Positions 6,242-13,460 of a stretch of 22,590 bases of DNA are shown piece by piece (position 1 is the stretch's first letter; the number at the start of each line of letters is the position of its first letter). Where the stretch lies: assembly GCA_024681875.1 (NCBI GenBank), contig JAILAA010000060.1, forward strand, positions 1 to 22,590, written 5' to 3'. The translations under genes and the position numbers were made by a program. This DNA comes from Prevotella sp. (GTDB taxonomy: Bacteria > Bacteroidota > Bacteroidia > Bacteroidales > Bacteroidaceae). The notes beneath the pieces are model-generated. The model saw only the letters and a program-made list of their open reading frames with translations, was not told the origin of the DNA and did not search any database.

Positions 6242-8977
6242 TTAGAATTCTTGACCTAAGACGAAGTGGAACTGCGAACCGCCTTTGCGCCAGCCGCTGC
6301 TACCTTGATAGACGTTGTCAAAGCCGTAGGCCCAGTCGATACCCATCAGGCCCACCATCGGCAGGTATATGCGTACACCGACACCGGCAGAGCGTTTCAT
6401 GTCAAAGGGGTTGAAGCTCTTGACATTGGCCCAGGCATTGCCGGCCTCAAGGAAGGTTAGGCCGTAAATGGTGGTGTTGCCCAGCATAAAGGGATAGCGC
6501 AACTCAAGGGTGAAGCGGTCGTAGGCGTAAGCATCGTAGCTGCTGTAGCGGCCCGGCGTGCGCTCGGAGCTGAGGGCGTTGGCAGAAAGCGACAGCGAGC
6601 CGTTCTCGTAGCCGCGAAGGCCGATCGTCTCTTCAGCATAGCTGGTGCTGTAGCCGCTCATGCCATCGCCGCCGACGTAGAAGGTCTCAAACGGTGACTT
6701 TTTGTCTTTGTTGTAGGAACCCAGCAGTCCCATCTCCACGCGTGTCATCAGCACGAAGCACTTCTGTCCGCTGGTGAGGGCTGTGAAGGTGCGGCTCTTG
6801 AATTTCCATTTGTGGTATTCCACCCAGCGGTATTTGTCGCGCTGCTCAGCCTGGAAGCGATCGTAATCGTGATAGTAGGTGTCCCATGTGGCCAGATTAG
6901 AATAGTCCTTGTTGTCGAATAGCGACCAAGGCGGCGTCAGCTGAACGGAAAGCGAGAACTCGGAGCCGTGGCGCGGGAAGAGCGGGTTGTCCGTGGACGA
7001 TCTGGCGAGGGCAAAGGACAGGTTCAGGTTGTTGCAGTTGCCGTTTGAGATGAGGAAGTATTGCCAGTCCTTCAACATATAACGCTGATAGGCCAGCGTG
7101 GTGGAGAAGGTAAAGTAGTCGTCGGGCCAGCGAAGGCGCTTTCCCCATCCTAAGGAGAGTCCGAACAGCTTTACGTACTTGTCGTCGTCAAGGAAGCTCT
7201 CGTAGTTGTTATAATAGCCGTTGTTGTAATAGCCGTAGCCGGAGTACATGTACTGCAAAGAGTTCATGTAGGCGGAGTTGTAGTAGTTGCTACTGACGTC
7301 GCTCTGTTTGGAATAATAGGCTCCGATGCTGAGCGAGTTGGGGCGTTTGCCTCCGAACCATCCTGTTCCGTAGTTGGCCGACAGCGATGAGTAGTAGCGT
7401 CCGTTGGTCTGGTAGCTCAGGCCCACTTGCTCGCCGTCGCCTGCGGGGAGTATGCCGCGGTGCAGCTTGTTTTTGCCCAAGAGGTTGCGGAGCGAGAAGT
7501 TGTTGAACTTGATGCCCACACGACCGATGACGCCCGTCTGTCCCCAGCCGAGGGAGAGCTCCAGCTGGTCGTTGCTCTTCTGCTCCAGCTCCCAGTTGAT
7601 GTCGACAGTGCCATTCTCGCCGTTAGGCTTGACGTCGGGGTTGATAGTCTCGGCGTCGAAGTAGCCCATGCTGGCAATTTCACGATAGGAGCGCATGAGG
7701 GCCTCCTTCGAGAACAAGTCGCCAGGCTTCGTGCGCAGTTCGCGGCGTACCACTTCTTCGTAGAGACGGTCGTTTCCGAAAATCTTCACATTGTTCAGGT
7801 GCGCCTGCGGTCCCTCGATGATACGCACTTCCAAGTCAATTGAGTCGCCGACGATGTTTACTTCAGCGGGGTCAACCTGCGAGAAGACGTAACCATTGTT
7901 ATAATAATAGTCGTGTACACCGTCTTCATCGGTGAGCAGTCGCTTGTTGATGAGCTTCTGGTTGTAGACGTCGCCGTTGTTCATGCCGAGTGTGCGGATA
8001 AGGCCTTCTGTCGGCACGACGGTGTTGCCTACCCATGTGATGTTGCGCAGGTAGTATTTGTTGCCTTCCTCAATCTTCAGAAGGACGTTGACGTGTTTGT
8101 CGTCCTCGTTCCATACAGAGTCTTCTATGATGGCTGCGTCGCGGTAGCCCAGCTCATTGTATTTCTCAATAAGTGTCTTCTTCGCCTCAGCGTATCTTTC
8201 AGGCGTAAACTTCTTCGCCTTGAAGAAGTTCTTCAGCTTGCCGGCCTCGTGAATCTTGCCGAGGGCACCCTTGGAGAACATTCCGCCTTTGATGGTTGCG
8301 TCCTTCACTTGCTCGTTTCCTTCGAGCACGATGTGGCGCACTTTCATCTTGTCCTTCTTGTCTATATAGACCTCAAGCACGACTTCGTTCTTTCCGGTAA
8401 CGTCGTCATGCTGATTTATCTCGATTTCTGCGTTCTTGTAGCCCTTGTCATCGAAATATTTCTTTGCCAGGATAGTGGCGCGGTCTATGAGGTTTTTTGT
8501 CAGGCTCATTCCCTTTGCCATACCCAGCTTCGATTCCAGGTCTTCGCGCTCGCTTTTCTTCACACCATAATAGGTGATGTCTGAGATGCGGGGACAGAGA
8601 GCTAGGTTGATACAGAGATAGACCTTCGAGTCGACGATGCTGTCGGCGACGATGCTCACACGCGAGAAAAGGCCGTGTTTCCAGTAGCGTTTGACGGCAT
8701 CGGTAATCTCGCTTCCTGGCAAGTCGATTTTCTGGCCGATGCTGAGACCGGAGAGGTTGATGAGCACATAGTCGTCATAGTCGGTGACGCCTTTGACATT
8801 GATGCCTCCAATCTCTACCTGTCTGGGCGTTCCGGCGTATGAGATGTCGACGCCCTGCGCCCTTGCTGGGCTAAATGACAAATGACAAATGGCAAATGAT
8901 ATACTCATTATCATCATCCATTTGCTTTTTATCATTGTAGCCAAAATCTTACGCATAATATCTTTTGCGTTTATCAT
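6242..8977 (-). CDS. bamA: Outer membrane protein assembly factor BamA
   Basis: An Omp85-family protein of 911 residues. After a signal peptide ending near residue 40 (ARA, then QGVDI) come tandem POTRA domains (to about residue 470, with typical GN-x-V/GNDRLYEEVVRRELRTKPGD patterns) and a C-terminal 16-strand barrel ending in an aromatic residue (LGQEF). It inserts beta-barrel proteins into the outer membrane. The barrel contains a Tyr/Asn-rich, partly repeated loop at about residues 565-595 (YGYYNNGYYNNYES). The ATG at 8977 gives a long N-region; ATG codons at 8956 and 8935 are also possible and would give more usual signal peptides. The signal peptide core ICHLSFSP is encoded by the palindromic repeat at 8871-9002. 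Neighbours uppS and ompH fit Bacteroidetes order. Confidence 0.95.
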   Translation of the reverse strand: MINAKDIMRKILATMIKSKWMMIMSISFAICHLSFSPARAQGVDISYAGTPRQVEIGGINVKGVTDYDDYVLINLSGLSIGQKIDLPGSEITDAVKRYWKHGLFSRVSIVADSIVDSKVYLCINLALCPRISDITYYGVKKSEREDLESKLGMAKGMSLTKNLIDRATILAKKYFDDKGYKNAEIEINQHDDVTGKNEVVLEVYIDKKDKMKVRHIVLEGNEQVKDATIKGGMFSKGALGKIHEAGKLKNFFKAKKFTPERYAEAKKTLIEKYNELGYRDAAIIEDSVWNEDDKHVNVLLKIEEGNKYYLRNITWVGNTVVPTEGLIRTLGMNNGDVYNQKLINKRLLTDEDGVHDYYYNNGYVFSQVDPAEVNIVGDSIDLEVRIIEGPQAHLNNVKIFGNDRLYEEVVRRELRTKPGDLFSKEALMRSYREIASMGYFDAETINPDVKPNGENGTVDINWELEQKSNDQLELSLGWGQTGVIGRVGIKFNNFSLRNLLGKNKLHRGILPAGDGEQVGLSYQTNGRYYSSLSANYGTGWFGGKRPNSLSIGAYYSKQSDVSSNYYNSAYMNSLQYMYSGYGYYNNGYYNNYESFLDDDKYVKLFGLSLGWGKRLRWPDDYFTFSTTLAYQRYMLKDWQYFLISNGNCNNLNLSFALARSSTDNPLFPRHGSEFSLSVQLTPPWSLFDNKDYSNLATWDTYYHDYDRFQAEQRDKYRWVEYHKWKFKSRTFTALTSGQKCFVLMTRVEMGLLGSYNKDKKSPFETFYVGGDGMSGYSTSYAEETIGLRGYENGSLSLSANALSSERTPGRYSSYDAYAYDRFTLELRYPFMLGNTTIYGLTFLEAGNAWANVKSFNPFDMKRSAGVGVRIYLPMVGLMGIDWAYGFDNVYQGSSGWRKGGSQFHFVLGQEF

Positions 8978-9002
8978 TTTTCAGTTATCATTTTTCATTT
9001 AG
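8871..9002 (-). repeat. Palindromic CTAAATGA element at the uppS-bamA junction
   Basis: Both ends carry fuzzy tandem units of aaatga, inverted to each other: ctaaatgacaaatgac at 8871-8886 and, at the other end, tcattttt...tcatttag up to 9002. The element covers the last codons and stop of uppS, the intergenic gap, and the first 35 or so codons of bamA. A second copy with the same layout is at 10404-10530. Similarity extends a little further into the signal peptidase site (gcgcag near 8856-8850). Confidence 0.7.
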
Positions 9003-9743
9003 AGGCAAAGCCTCGCCCTCCACCTGTGCTTCGGTCAGTCCATATCTGCGCTGGCGCTGCTGATAGCTGGCGATAGCCCTGTTCAGGCAGTCTTCGTTGA
9101 AATCAGGCCAGAAGGTGTCGCAGAAATACAGCTCCGCATAGGCTATCTGCCAGAGCAGGTAGTTGCTGACGCGTATCTCGCCGCCTGTGCGGATGAGCAA
9201 GTCGGGGTCGGGCATGAAACTGGTGACGAGATGGTTGTTGATCATCTGTTCGTCAATGTTGTCTATGCCAATAGTGCCGTCCTTTACCTGCTGTGCTATC
9301 TGCTTCGTGGCGTTCACCAGTTCCCAGCGGCTGCTGTAGCTCATAGCTACGACGACGGTCAGTCCGTCGAACTTGGCAGTAAGGTCTTCAAGGTATTTGA
9401 TTTTCTTCTGTACGCCTTCCGACAGACGGCTGAAGTCGCCCACCATGCGGAAGCGTACGTTATTGTCGGTGAAGAGGTTTGTCTCTACGAAGTTCAGCAC
9501 CAGGCCCATCAGCGCCTCTATCTCGTAGGCGGGGCGGTTCCAGTTTTCAGTGGAAAACGTGTACAGCGTGAGGTATTTCACACCCAAGCGTGAGCACTCG
9601 GCAGTAATGCGCTTCACTGTCTCAACGCCGGCCTTGTGGCCATAGGTCCTGTCCAGCCCTTGCTTCATAGCCCACCTGCCGTTGCCGTCCATGATGATGG
9701 CAATGTGCTGGGGGATGCGCTCTTTATCTAATTCGTAATCCAT
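8988..9743 (-). CDS. uppS: Isoprenyl transferase / undecaprenyl diphosphate synthase
   Basis: A 251-residue cis-prenyltransferase. The pyrophosphate and Mg site IMDGNGRWA is at residues 17-25 with Asp19 catalytic; TYGHKAG, LYTFSTENWNRP, the MSYSSRWELVNA segment and the late signature DPDLLIRTGGE...SNYLLWQIAYAELYF follow in order. It adds isopentenyl units to farnesyl diphosphate to make the C55 lipid carrier for peptidoglycan and surface glycans. It is placed between the DUF6089-like gene and bamA. The last residues LPLNEK are encoded by the start of the palindromic repeat, which also gives the TGA stop. The ATG at 9743 lies at the end of an aattc repeat. Confidence 0.95.
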   Translation of the reverse strand: MDYELDKERIPQHIAIIMDGNGRWAMKQGLDRTYGHKAGVETVKRITAECSRLGVKYLTLYTFSTENWNRPAYEIEALMGLVLNFVETNLFTDNNVRFRMVGDFSRLSEGVQKKIKYLEDLTAKFDGLTVVVAMSYSSRWELVNATKQIAQQVKDGTIGIDNIDEQMINNHLVTSFMPDPDLLIRTGGEIRVSNYLLWQIAYAELYFCDTFWPDFNEDCLNRAIASYQQRQRRYGLTEAQVEGEALPLNEK

Positions 9744-9780
9744 AATTCAAAATTCTTAATGGTTCTTTTCCTGAATTCAA
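9742..9780. repeat. aattc-type repeat between the DUF6089-like gene and uppS
   Basis: The junction contains ataattcaaaattcttaa and a second gaattcaa at 9773-9780. It belongs to the same family as 5684-5720. The unit ttgaattc provides the TGA stop (9777-9779) of the upstream gene, and the opposite end directly adjoins the uppS ATG. Confidence 0.6.
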
Positions 9781-10463
9781 TCCCTGTCATTGTGGCAGGT
9801 CTTGCACTTGGCCCAGATGTCGTAGGACAGCGTCACCAATAGCGTGGAATAGCTGTCGGTGTTCTTGAACAGCCCGGAGCTCTTGATGCCGTATGGGTCT
9901 GTGACGCCGTCGAGTTTGTCGCTGCCGGTGAAGTGTATCATCCACTCTGCAGCTAAGTTAAGGCGGTCTTTCAGCTTATATTTTACGCCCATGCCGAACT
10001 GTATCTCTCCTGCCACCGTCTTCTTCGTGAAAGCCAGCCCGGTGCCTATAGCCATAAATGGCGTGAGGTGCTTGGCGCCGAGGTACTCTTTTCCTGTCCC
10101 ATAGGGCCAGAAGTTGTATTCGTAGCGCACATTGAGACTCGTCAGGCTGTTGCTGAAGTTTACAATGCTGTCATGCAGCACGGGATACCAAGTGTCCACG
10201 TCGGTTGACGAACCTTTCAATCGTCCGGTACTGAGTTGCAGGCTCCAGGCCATACGCGGATTCGACTTGTATTTGGCCATAGCGGCAGCCATCAGCTGCA
10301 TGTTGCTGAACAAGCCTCCGCCGAGGTCGCCCTGATAGGACATCAGCCCCAGACCACCGCCTATCTCCATGCGGTATTCGGGCTCGTCCTGCGCCGCTAC
10401 GGGGCTAAATGACAAATGACAAATGATGAATGATAAACATAACAGTCTACCATATTTCATCAT
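9777..10463 (-). CDS. Outer membrane beta-barrel protein, DUF6089-like
   Basis: A 228-residue exported protein, from the tandem ATG pair at 10463/10460; an upstream extension to 10511 reads through repeat sequence and is rejected. The signal peptide ends near VAA-QDEP. The mature part has glycine- and aromatic-rich strands (YRMEIGGGLGLMSYQGDLGG, later GTGLAFTKK, AAEWMIHFTGSDKLDGV), as in small eight-stranded barrels, and ends in a Cys pair plus HND region (KCKTCHNDRD). Proteins of this pattern next to uppS-bamA in Bacteroidetes are named DUF6089 family. The function is unknown; co-transcription with bamA suggests a role in outer membrane assembly or a dedicated substrate. The signal peptide core is encoded by the element at 10404-10530. 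Confidence 0.75.
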   Translation of the reverse strand: MMKYGRLLCLSFIICHLSFSPVAAQDEPEYRMEIGGGLGLMSYQGDLGGGLFSNMQLMAAAMAKYKSNPRMAWSLQLSTGRLKGSSTDVDTWYPVLHDSIVNFSNSLTSLNVRYEYNFWPYGTGKEYLGAKHLTPFMAIGTGLAFTKKTVAGEIQFGMGVKYKLKDRLNLAAEWMIHFTGSDKLDGVTDPYGIKSSGLFKNTDSYSTLLVTLSYDIWAKCKTCHNDRD

Positions 10464-10530
10464 TATTGTAGATTTCTGCACTGTCAAGGCGCAGCCTTTG
10501 TCATTTCTCATCTGTCATTCTTCATTTAGC
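10404..10530 (-). repeat. Palindromic CTAAATGA element at the DUF6242/DUF6089 junction
   Basis: The ends are GCTAAATGA (10404-10412) and TCATTTAGC (10522-10530), a perfect nine-base inverted repeat, each followed inward by fuzzy aaatga units. On the minus strand the left end gives the TAA stop of the DUF6242-like gene (10526-10528), the middle holds the start codon pair of the DUF6089-like gene, and the right end encodes its signal peptide core ICHLSFSP. Layout and size match 8871-9002. A small hairpin (aaggc-tgc-gcctt) lies in the core. Confidence 0.75.
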
Positions 10531-11653
10531 GAAGCGTCCCCAACCATAGCTCTCCGCTGTTGGTCATCAGCCAGAGGCGTTCCTGTGTGTCGGTAGCCAT
10601 GGAGAAGTGCTCGCCAGTAACTGCTGTAGGCAGACCGTAGTTGGTAGTGATGCGCCAGCTGATGCCCTGGTCTCTTGACATACGCATAATCTTGTCGTCG
10701 CCAATGCAGAGCACCACGCCTTCATAAAAAGCCACGGTGGGGTTGCTGACTAACGGTAGGGGATAATTGTTGTCCTCGTCGAAGGGCATGAATACCCATC
10801 TGCCCTCGCCGTTCTTGCGGTTTTCTATCTTGCGCCATACACGCATGGTGCTGGCGTCTTGTCGTGGTTGCCCCACTAACAGCACATAGTCGCTGGCTGC
10901 TGCCTGTGCGTATGACCAGCAAGTGCTGGCTGCTGTGGCGGCGTCTGGCAGCAAGCTGATGCTATCGTCCAGTACCTCGTCATTCCAGCTCAGGCCGTTG
11001 TCTAACGAATGGCGGATGCCCTCGTCGGTTATCATGTAGCACGCGGTGGTAGAGCGCCCTACGATGCTGTCGCGTGGGCTGAGGCGCACGCTGTCGCCAT
11101 AGGCCTCCAGTCTCATTTCATGAGTCCAAGCCAGCGAGCTGTCGCTTTTCACCAATTGCCATTCGAAGTCGGTGCCTGTGCTGCTGCTGACGTTGAGTGT
11201 GACCTGATAGTCGCGCCAGGCTGAGCCGTCAGAAGCGTAGATGCGGAACGTGCGGGGAACGCTCAAGTCAACGCTGTCGGCAGAGTTGTGCCATGACAGC
11301 GAGTCGCTGTCGATTTGCTGCAAAGCCACCCATCCGCCGTTTCTTGCCGTCACTGAGCATATCACATGCTTGGCATCGGTGCCAACGGGCAGCGCCGTAG
11401 CGTTGTAGATGCGCTGTCCCACGTGGTCAATGGTCATGATGTAGGCCGATCCGTTGAGTGTTGACTTGATAATCGTATCATTGCCCGTAGTGCTCGACAG
11501 AGTCTGTGTATAGCGGTTAAGCGTACCCAGCGTAAACTGCGTGATGGCCACATCGGAGTATAGCGTAGTGCTCTCGTTGCTGTCTTTCAAACATGACGAC
11601 AAAACTGTCATAGCAGCCAGCAGTGCGCAGAGCCTTATGCAAAAGTGTCTCAT
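10526..11653 (-). CDS. Lipoprotein, DUF6242-like, first gene of the bamA operon
   Basis: A 375-residue lipoprotein starting at the ATG at 11653; the longer frame to 11713 has no signal and crosses the promoter. The lipobox is LSSC with Cys21. An N-terminal beta-rich domain of about 170 residues is followed by a region that reads like BNR/sialidase-type propeller blades, with sequences such as SLDNGLSWNDE, MSRDQGISWRI and the final TDTQERLWLMTNSGELWLG. Proteins of this type are called DUF6242 in Bacteroidales; their role is not known. It heads a six-gene transcription unit with uppS, bamA and two ompH genes, which hints at an envelope role, although position alone does not prove it. Confidence 0.7.
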   Translation of the reverse strand: MRHFCIRLCALLAAMTVLSSCLKDSNESTTLYSDVAITQFTLGTLNRYTQTLSSTTGNDTIIKSTLNGSAYIMTIDHVGQRIYNATALPVGTDAKHVICSVTARNGGWVALQQIDSDSLSWHNSADSVDLSVPRTFRIYASDGSAWRDYQVTLNVSSSTGTDFEWQLVKSDSSLAWTHEMRLEAYGDSVRLSPRDSIVGRSTTACYMITDEGIRHSLDNGLSWNDEVLDDSISLLPDAATAASTCWSYAQAAASDYVLLVGQPRQDASTMRVWRKIENRKNGEGRWVFMPFDEDNNYPLPLVSNPTVAFYEGVVLCIGDDKIMRMSRDQGISWRITTNYGLPTAVTGEHFSMATDTQERLWLMTNSGELWLGTLR

Positions 11654-11680
11654 TCCGTCTTTTTTTTGCAATTTTGGCTG

Positions 11681-11713
11681 CAAATTTACGCACAATTCCG
11701 CAAATACGTGCAA
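11681..11713 (-). promoter_or_regulatory. Promoter of the DUF6242-uppS-bamA-ompH operon
   Basis: Read on the minus strand, TAAATTTG (11688-11681) fits the -7 consensus TAnnTTTG, and a TTG at 11713-11711 lies 22 bases upstream, one base longer than ideal. The ATG at 11653 follows after about 28 bases. No other good promoter is visible within the operon, so this may drive all six genes. Confidence 0.6.
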
Positions 11714-11836
11714 GAAGCAAGCTATAATTAAGTAAAAAATATCATTATTTGTCCGATTTTAAGTTGTTTTTAGGATTTTGACATATCGGGTAGAGAAAAA
11801 AGTGGTTTTCTTTTTCTGCGAGTCAGTATTTTTCAC

Positions 11837-11844
11837 TAACTTTG
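11837..11844 (+). promoter_or_regulatory. -7 box of the promoter for the repeat-domain lipoprotein genes
   Basis: TAACTTTG fits TAnnTTTG and lies 33 bases before the ATG at 11878. No exact TTTG is present at the expected distance (the area reads tttttctgcg). It diverges from the bamA operon promoter within a 224-base intergenic region. Confidence 0.6.
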
Positions 11845-11877
11845 CAGCCTGATTCCTTATCATTTAACCATTAAGTC

Positions 11878-12729
11878 ATGAAAAAAAAGCCGTTTTTCTT
11901 CCTCTCCATACTGCTTTGCAGCGTGCTGACGTTGCTTTCGGACTGTGGTGCCCAGAAGAAAGACAAGTCGGATGACGACGGTGACGAAGAAGACATCGAG
12001 GTATCAGACCGCGACGAAAAGGACATTGAGGCTGCCTACAAGAAGCTGAGCGAAGGCATCAAAGATGTCAATGCACAGTGCCCCATCAGCCTGGGCAGTC
12101 TGGGCGAGATGACCAGCATCACCTTTGAGGACGGCGTATTGCTCTTCTCATACGATATTGAGGAAGACTACTTTAGCGTGGCCACGCTGGCACAAGACCG
12201 GCAGGCAATGAAAGACAATATGAAGACCATGCTGAGCAATCCGCAGGGCGAAGTGAGAAGGCTGATGGAGATGGTTATCGACGCCGACTGCAAACTGAAA
12301 ACTACCATGTATGGCAAGACTTCCGGTTCAGTGGCCAGTGCCACCTTCAAATCCGACGAACTGGAAAAACTCTTGAACGCCGAGGTGACACCCCATGAGA
12401 AACTCACCACTGCCATCGCCTCAACACAGGCACAGCTGCCCCTGAAGATTGATGAAGGAATGATGATTACTGAGCTCAAGCAAGTGGGCGACGACGTGGT
12501 ATATGTAGTTGAGATGGATGAATCGATGTATGACATCAGCATGGTACGTGAGAACAAGTCGATGGTGAAAGGGACTATTGAAAACAACATCAAGAACATG
12601 GGACCCGTAGAGCGTGAATTCATCAAACTTGTGGTCAACGACGACAAAAACCTGGTTTACCGCTACACTGTCAATTCTCGCCATGTAGACGTCAAGATCA
12701 CCAATGCTGAACTGATTGAACAACTGTAA
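11878..12729 (+). CDS. Putative lipoprotein with two copies of a ~100-residue domain
   Basis: I do not recognise the family. The 283-residue protein has an n-region of Lys, a hydrophobic stretch and a possible lipobox LSDC (Cys23; Asp at -1 is unusual), then an acidic linker (SDDDGDEEDIE). The rest is an internal duplication: residues about 52-165 and 173-283 share the plan K-L-x3-I-x4-AQ-P, a strand ending in a hydrophobic-plus-acidic pair (SYDIEED, VVEMDES), a Met/Lys/Asn-rich helix (QAMKDNMKTML, KSMVKGTIENNI), then MEMVIDADCKL or KLVVNDDKNL and a final strand plus DELEKL or AELIEQL. The next gene has a third copy. It starts after its own promoter and is 32 bases from the next gene. Confidence 0.8.
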   Translation: MKKKPFFFLSILLCSVLTLLSDCGAQKKDKSDDDGDEEDIEVSDRDEKDIEAAYKKLSEGIKDVNAQCPISLGSLGEMTSITFEDGVLLFSYDIEEDYFSVATLAQDRQAMKDNMKTMLSNPQGEVRRLMEMVIDADCKLKTTMYGKTSGSVASATFKSDELEKLLNAEVTPHEKLTTAIASTQAQLPLKIDEGMMITELKQVGDDVVYVVEMDESMYDISMVRENKSMVKGTIENNIKNMGPVEREFIKLVVNDDKNLVYRYTVNSRHVDVKITNAELIEQL

Positions 12730-12761
12730 CAACAATAATTTCACAAACAAACAAAATCATT

Positions 12762-13427
12762 ATGAAAAAGAATCTTTTGATGATGGCTGCCGTCATGTTC
12801 GGCATCCTCATTGCCTTTGCAAGCTGCAAGGACAAGAAAACCAGCAAGGTTGCCGACGACGATGACGAGGACGAAACCGAGCAGGTGGAAAAGAAGGGCT
12901 CGAAGAAAGATGTTGCCCTGAAGAAAGTGGCCTCTTTGGAGGACATCGAGACGCTGGCCGAATACGATCTCGACGACATCGACATCTCGGATCTCAGTAT
13001 GGACGACATCGACTTCAACAATGTTGACCTTGACAACCTGACTGAAGACCAGGCCAATGCGCTGCTTGACCTTGTCGTCATTGTGGGTGGCAACGAACTG
13101 CCTCAGGAAGCAGGCGGCGGTGTCACCATTGAATCTATCGACAAGGACGACGACAGCGTTTCCTTCGTGTTGGAAATGTCGAAAGAAGCTCTGTCTGGCG
13201 TCACCATGGAGCAGTTCAATCAGGTGCTGAACATGCCCGAGCTGAAAGAGATGATGATGCAGGAGATGATCAAGAGCCTGAAGGGCAATAACGATTTCAA
13301 CAAGTTTGTGCAGGTAGTCCTCGTAGCCAAGAAAGACATGGTCTTTAAGTTCGTTGACAAGGAGACGGGCGATTCCGCCGACCTCACGCTTTCTGCTGCT
13401 GAGCTTCGCCGCATCCAGAATCAATAA
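12762..13427 (+). CDS. Putative lipoprotein with one copy of the same domain and pentapeptide-like repeats
   Basis: An unrecognised 221-residue protein. Lipobox FASC (Cys22) is followed by a very acidic and basic linker (DDDDEDETEQ). Residues 71-95 form five five-residue units, DDIDI, SDLSM, DDIDF, NNVDL and DNLTE, that match the pentapeptide-repeat consensus A(D/N)LXX. From about residue 98 the protein resembles the repeated domain of the preceding gene: NELPQEAGGGV, the strand SVSFVLEMS, a Met-rich helix (LKEMMMQEMIKSL), FVQVVLVAKKDMVFKF and a final AELRRI. Spacing (32 bases), shared domain and lipoprotein signals suggest an operon of paralogues facing the periplasm or surface. The function is unknown. 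Confidence 0.8.
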   Translation: MKKNLLMMAAVMFGILIAFASCKDKKTSKVADDDDEDETEQVEKKGSKKDVALKKVASLEDIETLAEYDLDDIDISDLSMDDIDFNNVDLDNLTEDQANALLDLVVIVGGNELPQEAGGGVTIESIDKDDDSVSFVLEMSKEALSGVTMEQFNQVLNMPELKEMMMQEMIKSLKGNNDFNKFVQVVLVAKKDMVFKFVDKETGDSADLTLSAAELRRIQNQ

Positions 13428-13460
13428 TCTTTAAAGACGTCATAACACAACAAGAAAGAA

